Origin: Sarcocystis neurona
Taxonomy: Eukaryota; Apicomplexa; Conoidasida; Eucoccidiorida; Sarcocystidae
Assembly: GCA_000727475.1 (NCBI GenBank)
Contig: KL647290.1
Location: 5,653,886-5,717,885 of the forward strand
Length of the DNA stretch: 64,000 nucleotides
Direction of reading: 5' to 3'
In this document: positions 34,840 to 44,846 of the stretch, one piece after another
Numbering within the stretch: position 1 is the first letter of the stretch
Layout: each line of letters begins with the position of its first letter
Position numbers and translations under genes: made by a program
The notes under the pieces: model-generated
What the model saw: the letters and a program-made list of their open reading frames with translations, nothing else
Databases searched by the model: none
What the model was told of the DNA's origin: nothing

Positions 34840-35130
34840 CACACACGTTTGCTTCTTTATTTACGCACATATAGACATGTGTATGTAGATGTGTATACAT
34901 ATATATATGTATATGCGTATAGACGTACACATATGCATATATATATGTGTACAGATTCATATATATACGCGTGCATGCGCGTAGACGAATATGTATATAT
35001 GCGTATGTAGATACACTTGTCTTCAGATCAACATGCCAAGAGACAAAACAGAGGCAGCACGCCGGCTTGTACGCTTCACTACGTACATATATATGCATGC
35101 AGGCATATAACTGCATATACATGTATATGT
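34840..35130. repeat. TA/CA microsatellite
   Basis: CA run at 34.83-34.85 kb followed by TATATGTATATGCGTATA repeats. No gene supported here. Confidence 0.65.
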
Positions 35131-35212
35131 ATGGATCGAGAAACAGAGAAAGAGACACAAAGAGACACCGTTCCTATTTATGTCTTCTCTCTGTGTGTGC
35201 AACCCTTCGACA

Positions 35213-38200
35213 CTATTGCGACAAGAAACAAATGGAGCGAAGAAGCTGCTGTTTCTCTTTCTCTCGGTTTGTCTCCTTTTTAAGATATTCCCAAGCAGTC
35301 GGATAGAACTTCTCCGCACCTGCACGCGTGTATATCTTTTAGAGAGAAGGACGATAAGTAAACGAAGTTCTTCTGCATAGGCGACTTCGTATATGTTCAT
35401 GCGGTGAACTCAAAGAAAGTAGAGCAGCGATTTCAGCAGACACACGGAGCCCCCCACGCGCAGCAGCATCCCCCCCCACACACACGACGTCTCCCTTTCA
35501 CTCTTCCTCTCGCTGTCTTTGTCCACCTCCTTGTGTCTCTAGTTATACGTATGCAGGAGCAAGTATTTACCTATATACAGAGACAAACATATCCATATAT
35601 ATATGTGTGGATGTGCACTTCGTATAGATGGATAGACACAGGGAGAAAGTGGGAGGGAAGGAGAAGAAAAAAGTGAAACAGGACACACACACACACATAT
35701 ATCTACGTACGAGATGAAAGAAGCACAGGAACATGAATACAGATAAATATATATGCGTATATATACGTACACATGTGTACACGTACCTATGTCCGTATGC
35801 ATATATCTACATACACACATACATATATATGTATGAGGAGAGCGGAAAAAGCGGTGCATTCACGTGCGTGCATGCAGGGGATATCGAGAGGGGAGGAAGG
35901 GGAAAGAAACTCGAAGTGTTTGTCCGTTTGAATGACTTCCTTTTTGAAGACGAAGGTGGCGTTTTACCTCGCGCCGGGTGCTGCCCTCGAGAGTCGACGG
36001 GACAGCACTCCGGAGGTTCTACGCATCATCGGCAGAAGAAAACGACGCCTCTCTATCTCTCACTTTCTCCACTTCTTTATCCCCTTCCTTTTCCCTTTCT
36101 TTCTCCATTTCTTCCCCGATTTCTTTCTCCCTTTCTTTCTCATATATATATGTGTCCGTGTGTGTGTGTGGTATCTGGTGTGGGCCGTTTTACCTACACA
36201 TCTGTCTTCGAGATACACAAGATATACTCCTATATCCGAGGAGAAAAAGATTTCCTCCCTCTCCCCGAAGACCGGAAGAGAAACTACATGAATTCCTCTG
36301 CAAGTAGATATGTATACATTTTTCCCTTTACACAGACATACGCATATGTGTGTAGAAGTACGCGCATATGTATAGATATACGTATATCTGTGCATGTGGG
36401 GCAGGCCTGCGTTTGTGTCACACATGACGAAGGCGAGAAGAGAGGAGGAGAGTTGACAGATGAAAAAAGAGACGTCAACATTTCTCCCCCTCTTCTTCTT
36501 TTTCGCCGTCTCTCTTCGTATCTCTCCGTATCTCTCCGTGTCTCCCCTCCCTTCCCCGTCTCCGTCACATGTCTCCGTGTCTCCGTCTCCCTTTTTGTCC
36601 CTTTCTCTCTTTTCGTTTCTTATCTCTCGCCTTTCTTTCTCTGTCTTACGAGGAACTTTTCTTCGGAAGCCTCGAGGACTTGACGAATACAAAGTCTCCC
36701 CAGAATGCGCAGTCCCATCTCTCCGCTGCGGTCGAGGAGCTGCACCTCCGTCGGCTGGGCAACAGCAGCAAATCCTATCAACATGTAGTCGCCCTCCCCT
36801 GCCGTTCCCTTCTGCTGCTGCTGCGTTTGGGGCCCCTCCTCTCTCCCAACGTCACCGCTCCTGCTGCTGTCCCCCCCCGCAGCAGCGGCAGCAGACGCGG
36901 CAGGAGGAGGAGGAGCAGCAGCAGCAGCACCTGCTGCGGCAGAAGAGGGGTCCACGTAGCCGAGGAGGACCACAGCAGCTCCCGTCCTCCCCATTTCTTT
37001 GACCAGACGATTTCTCTCTTTCTCTGGCAGCTGAATCACCGTCTTCTGCCCGGGAGTCTGTGCGGAAAGAAAAGCGACGCACATCGGAAATTCCCTCAGT
37101 CACGACGGGCGAAGAGAAAACAGACACAAGGCAAGTGCGGTCGAGAAGAGACACAGAAAAGAGGGGAAAAAAAGTGAGAAGTGAAGTGGGAAGACAGAGG
37201 GGGATGAAAAAAAAAGAAAAGGACGAGGGACAAAAAAAGAGAGAAGGCCCTTCTAAACAACAACACATACACACACACATATCCACACCTACACGGGCGT
37301 CTACCGCTCTATCTATATCTATGTCCCCTATGTCTGCCTATTGATATATATATATATATGTATATATATAAGTATCTATATCTATTTATACATATACATA
37401 TGTATGGCTCATATGTATATCTGTTGTACATGTATATCTCATGCATATGTTGCGTACATATATTACGTATTCATATGTACATATATGATATATGTATGGT
37501 AAATATATGTACATATATATATACATATATATATATATGTTGTATGCATATGATTACTTATACATTGTTGTTGCGGGATACAAACATATATCTGTATATA
37601 CACGTCTATCTATTTATCTATCTACCTATACATCTATCTATTTATATATCTATCTATCTATATATCTATCTATCAATATATCTATCTATCAATATATATA
37701 CATATATGTATAGGTATCTGCTTGCATATACATGTATATGTGTATGTGCATATATGTGTATATGTGACTATTTATACATTGCTGTTGCCTTATTGCAGCT
37801 TTATCTTCATTGCTTTGTGTTGCTGCTGCTGGCGCTTCTTCTTGTCGTATATTTGTCTGTTGCTGCATCTTCTTCTGTGCCACCCCCTCTTCTCCTCCTC
37901 TTGGCCTTCTCTTCTCCCTTCCTTTCTTCTCAAAATTGCTGCAGCAGCTCCCCACACGGCACTTCCTGCCCGCTCAGTTCAACAAAAATTTTCTTCTCTT
38001 CCTTCACGTGTCACGCCTTCTTCCTGCTGTGCCTCTCTAGCCTCCTGCCGCTTCTTCTTCTCCCGCATCTGCTGCTGCTCCTTCTTCTCCCGCATCTGCT
38101 GCTGCTCCTTCTTCTCCCGCATCTGCTGCTGCTCCTTCTTCTCCTGCATCTGCTGCTGCTCCTTCTTCTCCCGCATCTGCTGCTGCTCCGTCTTCTCCCG

Positions 38201-40931
38201 CATCTGCTGCTGCTCCTTCTTCTCCTGCATCTGCCGCTGCTTATTCTTCCGGTTCGCCTGCTTCTTTTCTTCTTCTGCATCTGCCGCTCCTTTCCTTCTT
38301 CTGCGTCTCCTGCCTTTTACCTTTTCTTGCGGCTGCTGTTTCTTTACCTGCGTCTCTCCACGCTTCTGCTTCTCGTGCTGCTGTTGCGCACTGGCGTCTT
38401 TGGCGTTGCTGTCCTTTCCCTGCTGCTGTTGCTGTTAAGTGCTGCCCTGCTGCTGCATCTTCTCCTTCCCCGCCTCCCCCCGTCTTTCCACTGCGTTTCT
38501 CTCTTCTTCTGATTTTTCAGTTTATCTTCCTTGATCAAACAAAGACACTTACGATAGCGGCGGCTTCGTCAAGTTGTGTGACAAGAAGTTCTACGTCTCG
38601 TTCTTCTCCATCTTTCCACAAATTCAAGTAGCTGCTGGCCCCTTGCAGCCCTTGCTGCTGCAGCCGCTGCAGCTGCTCCAGCGCTCCTCCCGGCAGCACT
38701 TCTAAAGGCCGCCCCACGGCAGACCTCGTCGCTGCTGCTGCAAGGCCCAGCGGCTCTTCTAGCCGGGCACTGCCCAGAACCGGCGACAGCCAAGGATATG
38801 AACCGCCAGCAGCAGCAGCGTCACCACCAGTAGCAGCATCACCACCAGCAGCAGCGGCAGGAGCAGCACTGGCGGCAGCAGGATCAGCAGCAGCAGCGTC
38901 AGCAGGAGAAGAAAATGGAAAGGCAGGAGGAGAGGAGAGATGAGGGGGAAGAGGAGGAGAGACCGATGAGGCAGAGGTCGAAGAAGACGATGAAGAAAGA
39001 CACGAAGAAGAAGAACAGCAGGGGCGTGCAGGAGAAATAGGAGAGATCGACGCAGCAGTGGGCACAGCAGCAGCTTCACGGGCAGCACCGGTGGCAGGAT
39101 AGAACGGAGAAGAGCAGGGAGATGTACTTCTTGACGTTTTTTGGCTCGAAGACGTGTAAGGAAGGAAAAACGGAAAAGAAGATGAAGCACGAAGACGTGA
39201 AAAAGAAGATATTCCTCGCGGAAAGGTCGACCGGAAAAGAGACGGGGCACAGGAGGACGGAGACAGCACCGCTGTAGGACGAGGAAGGAGACGGTGGAGC
39301 GAGACAGCTGGAGAACAAGAGACAGCAGCAGCAAGACAAGAGAAAGACGACGGGCTGCGATGTTCTACTACTGCTTCGAGAAAGCGAGTAAGTAGCGAAG
39401 AATCTGCTAAGTAGGAAGAAAGGAAAGCCGTGGCAGCAGTTGCCTTGGGGGAACTGCGGGGAGAGCAGACACCTGCAGCACAGCCAGAAGAAAACTGGCG
39501 AGTGAGAGACGCGCTCGGCGGCTGTACAGACATCTCGTTAACGCTCGAAAGACACCGTCCACGACCCCACACATCTCCTCTTCCAACCGGTCGCCGCAGC
39601 AGCTGCCGCTCTTCTCCACCTCGGGTTCGAAGATCCCCCAGAGCCTTCTGTCCTTGCTGCTGAGAAGTATCTTTCTGCTGCTGCTGCTGCCACTCCTGCT
39701 GCTGCTGCTGCCACTCCTGCTGCTGCTGCCCCTGCTGCTGCTGCTGCCACTGCTGCTGCTGCTGGGGCGTGTGCTGCTGCAGCAGCTTCTTCGCGCATGC
39801 CATACGCTGCTGCTGCTGTTCCCGTATCTGCTGCGGCTCGTCTTGCGGCTCCTGCCGCTCGTCTTGCTGCTGTTGCTTCTCTTGCCGTTGAAAGATTTGA
39901 TGAAGGTATGCAGCTTCGGAAAGGGTTGGCTGTTGCAGCTGCTTGAGCTGTAGCTGCTCCTGCTTCTTCTGTGGAGACAGCTTCGCGTCTTTGCACGCGT
40001 CACGCTGCAGCTGGGCAGCAGCACCAGCAGCAGGAGCAGCAGACGCGGCAGCAGCAGAGAGAGGAGCAGCGACAGGAGAATAACCAGCGGCAGGACCTTC
40101 TCTAGAGACCCAGCTGCTGCTGTTAGGAGAAGAAGCAGCAAACGTGTGGGGAATTACTTCTCTCAGAAGAGAAGAAGTAGCTGCAGCAGCAGACGTCGAA
40201 TCAGCAGACAGTCGAGGGGGCGCTGCAGCGGCAGGAGCGAAGAAGAAAGGACGGATCGAAAGAGAAGGAGGAGGAGGAAGAGCAGCAGCAGCAGAAATGC
40301 GAGAAGAGGGACAGCGCAGCAGGAGAGCAGCAGCAGCAAGCAGCTGTTCACCGCTGAAAGGAAGCAGTAGCAGCAGCAGCAGGGGCAGAAGCTGCCGCGC
40401 AAGTTGCAGCAGCAACAAACATCGCGACGGTGATATTTTCTCGGGAGAGCAGTTGGAAACTTTTTCTCTGCTTCGCAACTTGTTTGCATGCGGGACGATT
40501 TCCAAGAGAGACACAGCAGCAGCAGCAGCGAGAGCCAGCGCCGCAGCAGCAACAGCAGCAGCAAGACAAGCCGTACCAGTAACAAACAGAGCAGCGGCAA
40601 CAACAGCTACAGAAGTAGCAGCAGGAGGAATAAGAGGACCAACAGCAGCAACGGCAGCAGCTGCAACAGCGGCTGTTCCTGCAGGAGGATCGCGTGCTGC
40701 AGCAGCACTGTCGCCGGAGACCGGGCAACGGGCAGGGCGGGAGCAGCAGCAGGGCACTACGTTAGTGACGCAAGGTAAAGAAAAGGCAGAAGTAGAGGAA
40801 GAGAAAAAGGGAGGAGAGGGAAGACGGGGAAGAGGAAAGGAAGAAGAAGACAAAGAAGCTGAAGGACGAGAAGATGAAGACGCAGAAGGAAAACTGCTGC
40901 CAGGCGGTGCCTTTGCTGCTGCCGTCGCCAT
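35213..40931 (-). CDS. Large Gln/Ala/Ser-rich gene with coiled-coil nonapeptide repeats
   Basis: Proposed minus exons: 40931-38553 (ATG with good context, MATAAAKAPPGSS), 38431 to about 38018, 37057-36650, 36018-35968 and 35311-35213 (stop TAG). Phase agrees (0) at 38553/38431, 36650/36018 and 35968/35311. Exon 1 contains poly-Ala, poly-Ser and, at 39.8-39.66 kb, poly-Gln broken by Trp (QQQQEWQQQQQEW). It ends LEQLQRLQQQGLQGASSYLN with a GTAAGT donor. Exon 2 carries seven copies of a nine-residue unit, EQQQMREKK. Exon 3 reads TVIQLPEKERNRLVKEMGRT, an Ala/Pro/Gln insert, then LLDRSGEMGLRILGRLC. Exon 5 reads KFYPTAWEYLKKETNREKEK. The function is unknown; the conserved-looking C-terminal part around exons 3-5 is the piece to search. 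The donor of exon 2 is weak, and 40.1-40.95 kb is also open on plus. Confidence 0.55.
36060..36620. other. Pyrimidine-rich intron
   Basis: CTTTCTCCC and TCTCCGT tracts on the plus strand (purine-rich on the sense minus strand) with a short TATATG microsatellite at 36.30-36.39 kb. It lies between two phase-compatible exons of the minus gene. Confidence 0.5.
37260..37790. repeat. TA/CTAT/CA microsatellite in intron
   Basis: CACA at 37.27 kb, TA runs at 37.34-37.37 and 37.51-37.54 kb, and (CTAT)n-like tracts at 37.60-37.70 kb, within the proposed intron between exons 2 and 3 of the minus Gln-rich gene. Confidence 0.65.
38054..38242 (-). repeat. 27-bp tandem repeat encoding a nonapeptide
   Basis: Seven adjacent 27-base units with few substitutions. 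On the minus strand each encodes a nine-residue unit, EQQQMREKK, with Arg/Gln and Lys/Thr variants. The unit length is a multiple of three and changes are conservative, as expected for a translated coiled-coil repeat. Confidence 0.85.
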
Positions 40932-40953
40932 CGCGAGAAAAGAAGCGAAGTAG
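40144..40953 (+). other. Antisense open frame across the Ala/Ser repeats (alternative gene)
   Basis: A 269-codon plus frame is open over the start of the minus Gln-rich gene. It contains poly-Ala, LETFSLLRNLFACGTISKR, and an acidic/basic tail, AEVEEEKKGGEGRRGRGKEE. A donor-like GTAAAG at about 40775 sits inside it. The two strands are open because AGC on one strand is GCT on the other. Either strand could be real here; the downstream phase-matched exons make minus the stronger choice from 40.1 kb down, while the plus composition is equally natural. Confidence 0.3.
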
Positions 40954-41236
40954 TAGATCCAGGGCACGCAGCAGTTCTCTCGCTCTGAAGAGGAAGTTTG
41001 GGAGAAGTTTGCCGCGCCTTCTAGAGAAAAGAAGCTGCAGCAGCAGCTTCTGTGGCAGGAGCAGCAGCAGCGCACGGAGCAACACCAGCAGCACCTCGAG
41101 CGGGGGCAGCACCGGCATCAACAGCAACAGCAGAAACAGCAGCAGCGGGAGCAGCAGCAGCAGGGGCAGCAGCTGCGGCAGCAACAGCAGGCTCCATCGG
41201 AGGAAGAAGAGCGCCAGGAAAGCGCAGCGGCAGTAG

Positions 41237-41453
41237 TTGCAGCAGCGGCCAAGACGAGCCCGGAAGCAGGAGCAGCCGCCGCCGCGTTGCTGCGGCGCAC
41301 CGACACACGAGAAGAATGAGAAGGAGCAGCAGCAGGACGAAGAAGAAGCGCAGCGCAGGAAACGCAGTAGGACAGCGGAGGGGGCTGGAGTAGCAGCAAG
41401 GGGAGGCGGAAAAGGAAGACGAAGAGGAGCAGCAGCAGCGAGAGGCGCGACAA
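41237..41453 (+). CDS. Possible plus-strand exon, basic/acidic
   Basis: The plus frame reads HEKNEKEQQQDEEEAQRRKR and continues to a Gly/Arg/Ala-rich end. A GTGAGG donor follows at about 41454. The composition is protein-like and differs from the Leu/Ser/Cys-rich antisense. No acceptor or partner exon was proved. It may belong to a plus-strand gene overlapping the start region of the minus Gln-rich gene. Confidence 0.3.
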
Positions 41454-41845
41454 AAGTGAGGACTTGCAGTGATATAAAAGAGAACTCCAATTTATTGTTT
41501 TTGTGCAGGGAGCCGCATGCGTCTCCCTCCTTCCTGTCTCATATATGTGGGGCAGAGCATCTCGTTTTTCTCTTCATTTCCCTCCTTCTTCTTTTACTTT
41601 TTGTTGGCTTCCTTCACCTGCGTCTATCTTCCGCGGCGGACAGCAGGGCAGTGCGGCTGCGCGCTGCGTCAACTTCCTGCTCCCGGCGCGTATCTCTCGG
41701 TCGCACGGGGTGTACGTACACCGCAAAAAACTGCTGCGTGCGGATGTATGTGGCGACTGCTGCAAAGGCTCTCGCAGCAGGGCACCTGCTGAAGTCCTCT
41801 CTCTTTATGTCGTGCAGCAGCATTCTTCTCTCCCTCCCTGTCCTG

Positions 41846-42015
41846 CAGCAGCAGCTTTCTTCTCCCCTTCCCTGTCTTGCAGCAGCAGCTTTCTTCTCCC
41901 CTTCCCTGTCCTGCAGCAGCAGCTTTCTTCTCCCCTTCCCTGTCTTGCAGCAGCAGCTTTCTTCTCCCCTTCCCTGTCCTGCAGCAGCAGCTTTCTTCTC
42001 TCCTTTCCCGTCTTG
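41846..42015 (+). repeat. 34-bp minisatellite of splice-acceptor-like units
   Basis: Five full copies plus a degenerate sixth of a 34-base unit made of CAGCAGCAG, a pyrimidine tract, and TGTC(C/T)TG before the next CAG. Repeat starts fall at 41846, 41880, 41914, 41948 and 41982. The junction alternates TCCTG and TCTTG from copy to copy, a 68-bp higher-order period. Each unit resembles a complete polypyrimidine-CAG 3' splice site on the plus strand. Confidence 0.85.
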
Positions 42016-42094
42016 CACTTTCGCTGTCGTTTACGAGCCGTACAACCCTCTCCCCTTCTTCACGCCGATCTCTTGACGACTGTATAAGTGCGGA

Positions 42095-43160
42095 GAGATA
42101 TATTTGAATCTACACACATACATACACGTACATATATACAGAGAGAGAGGGGGAGAGACGCATACACACACACGTACAGACACACACACCCACGCCCACA
42201 CACATACGCAAAAATGCCAATATATGTATATATGTATATGGTAGACGTAGAAGGGCAAAGGTACCTCTTTACATATTGCCGAGACCTGCTGTCCGTCCAG
42301 CACACCTTTGCGTGGATATCAACCTCCTAGGAGGTGTAGACACACCCACGCACACACGCCTACATACAACGCATATATATATATATATATCCTAGCTACC
42401 TCAAGGGACTTCCATGAACCCCGGCTGGTTTAATACCCAAGATATTAGCCATACCTGGAATTCTTCAATATTTGTTTACGAAATGGGAAGTGTATGTCCA
42501 CATACGCACACATATGTCCAGTACATCTGTGTCTCTATGTGTGTGTCCGCCTATACATGTCAATATATATATATATATATATATATGTACGTATCTGTAC
42601 ACATACATATGTGTACACGTACGTATGTGTACCTGCTGATATTTATTTGCAGAAGTACATAAATACTTGCTGACATGTATATATTCCTACGCATACATAC
42701 AAACCTGTTGAAGCATACATACACATGTATGTATGTACATATACATATGCGTATTTAGACCTGCCGTTGTATGCGTCACCAGTATATACGTATATGCAGA
42801 CAGTTATATATCGGTGCGTGAGTGTATATATATATGTATATGTGTACACGTATACATAACATATATACTGCGACACGGGTACAGACAGATATACAGAGAC
42901 GAACAGAGATATACAAAGACAGGGTAGTGCAACTGCTCGGTAATACTTCGAAAAGGAGGGACGGTCACTGCAACAGATAAACTTCTTCTATTAATTGTTC
43001 GAAACTGTATTAGGGTTCACTTAAAACACAATCTTTATACCCTCGCACATACATACCCACGACACAGCAACACATCCTTACCTCTCCCTCTCTCGCTACA
43101 TATACACACACATGTATGTATACGTGTGCGCACCTATACATATATATATGTGAATAGACG
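42095..43160. repeat. TA/CA microsatellite block
   Basis: ACACACGTAC, TATATG and pure TA runs (42.37-42.39, 42.56-42.58 kb) with TATACATA interspersed. Only the short island 42.25-42.50 kb is non-repetitive and shows no convincing exon. No gene supported. Confidence 0.6.
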
Positions 43161-43524
43161 GTGCAACGAAACTAGATGTACGGGAGGAGAGGGACACACA
43201 AAGGCATGCGACGGCTTGTGAAAAAGAAATTTTGTGGTTCGTGTTATTGTAGGTGAACTCTTTTCTGCTCTGCAGACGACAACAGCCTTCAGCTTCCACC
43301 GTCTCGACTGCAACCTCTGGCCCTACTCCCCTCGCCCGGGCTCCGCTACCTGCTCTTCCGCTGATCACTTATCATACCTTCACAAACATAAAAACATCTT
43401 TATAACTCTCTGTTCACCTATACACCCGTACCTGTACATCACGCAAAACGTACATATATATATATATATATATGTACGGAGGGGGAGAGAGAAGCGTAAT
43501 GGCCTGTGCGCGTATCTTCTGCAG

Positions 43525-43747
43525 AGGACCGCCGCAGAGAGGAAGTGCCGCCGATGATAAGGGAAGATCCGCTTTTCCACGAAACAGGGGGACGGAGGGA
43601 GAAAAAAAGGAAAACGGAAGCGCCCACTCGTCAGAGATGAGCAGAGGGAGGAGGGAAAATGTGTTTGTGTGTGTGTGTGTGTACAGGTTGCTAGAACTCA
43701 GACAAGCTTGTGAGAAGTTTAAAGTGAATCGGACTGCTGCAGAGGAG
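43525..43747 (+). CDS. Plus-strand exon candidates, one coiled-coil-like
   Basis: The exon at 43687-43747 has the acceptor GTGTGTGTGTACAG and donor GTAACT. It reads LLELRQACEKFKVNRTAAEE, a likely helix. An upstream candidate starting at 43525 (acceptor ATCTTCTGCAG) reads REEVPPMIREDPLFHETGGR and ends at TGA near 43640, or uses another frame that stays open (Gly/Ser/Lys-rich). Joining the two was not possible with certainty. A further candidate near 44.15 kb reads RGSYHGKRALRQREATKTE after CTTCTTCAG. These suggest a plus-strand gene at 43.5-44.4 kb whose structure I cannot resolve. Confidence 0.35.
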
Positions 43748-44489
43748 GTAACTGCCGGGCAAGAGGAAGGGCGGAAGGCGAAGACTCTGGGAGGAAGATG
43801 GTGGAGACACGAAAGTTGGTGGGAGGGGAGTGCCACCACAGAACAGGGCGGAAAATGAAGACGGAGGTGAATGCCGTTGAAGGAGGAGAAAAGGAGGCGG
43901 AATTATATTGCCGACGACGAAGAAGATGTGTTAACGTTTAGGGATGGCGGAGGAACAACAAAGGACGGAAAAAATCGCGCCTTAGTTCCCATTTATTACG
44001 TACGATAGGGACTTTTTCAAAAGGACAACGAATAAGACTTCCATGTCTCGGAAATTACAACGCCGTCGACTTACACACTCTGCGCAGACGAAAAAAAGGG
44101 GAGAAAGAAGATAGGGAAAGAAAAAGACTCCCAGTGTTTCTTCTTCAGCGGGGTAGTTACCACGGCAAGAGAGCCTTGCGGCAGAGGGAGGCAACGAAAA
44201 CAGAGAAACACACACACACACATATCTCCCTGACAATGAGAGTGACAAGTTCTCCCTCGCCTTCTTTCGCGCATTCATTGCGAAAGAAGGAGTTGTCTTA
44301 CTCTTTAACTAAAAGGGGAAGTTGCCCTAGTATGCAACGAGAGTCGACTGCTTGTGAAGCGCGCGGGCAGGCCGACGCAGGCATGCGTCACCGTCGCCGC
44401 GGGCAGCCGGTCATGCGTTCGTATTTTACGTGGAGAAAAGAAAATGCTTCAAAATCTATTACTCTCGAAGTCCTAATTCAGCAATAAAT

Positions 44490-44840
44490 GAAACCGACAA
44501 GCCCTTTCACCACAGCTGCCGCCATCCGTCCGGGTCGCGTGCGTAGAGAGCGCCGTATTTCGGAGGAGAAAACCGGCGGGTTTCGCGTGTGTGTGGGTGA
44601 GAGGATCGCAAATTTGTTAGTGTAGGCGGTGGAAAAGTATTCGTGTGCACCCAATAGGAGCAGGGAATCATTATTTCGCCGTGTCTATTTTGTTTTGCTT
44701 GCTTTCTTCCGTTCCAGTGAACGAGTGGCGCAGTTTCCGACTGCCCTCTCCACCACTCGAGAAGTGACTCACCTCGTCACTTGGCAAGTCGTGTCCCCGG
44801 TTGCTTGTATCCGTACTTCTTGTATCCGTCCTAGCAGTAT
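44490..44840. other. No gene supported
   Basis: Non-repetitive sequence without a protein-like frame bounded by splice signals. It separates the plus exon candidates at 43.5-44.4 kb from the minus gene ending near 44.85 kb, a tail-to-tail arrangement if both are real. Confidence 0.3.
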
Positions 44841-44846
44841 TTCACT

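Noticed and set aside
38041..38242. CRISPR-like regular array
   Set aside because: The 27-bp units are adjacent without spacers and encode a nonapeptide; the genome is eukaryotic.
37358..38512. Plus 384-codon frame rich in Tyr, Ile, Leu and Ser
   Set aside because: The first half is translated TA microsatellite and the second half is the antisense of the minus nonapeptide and Gln repeats.
39654..39953. Plus Leu-rich frame
   Set aside because: Antisense of the minus poly-Gln tract (CTG read as Leu). The minus frame is longer and has supported splice joins.
41614..42018. Minus frame with repeating GEKKAAAA / GEESCCC / GRRKLLL
   Set aside because: The frame cycles because the 34-bp unit is not a multiple of three; it is a by-product of the minisatellite.
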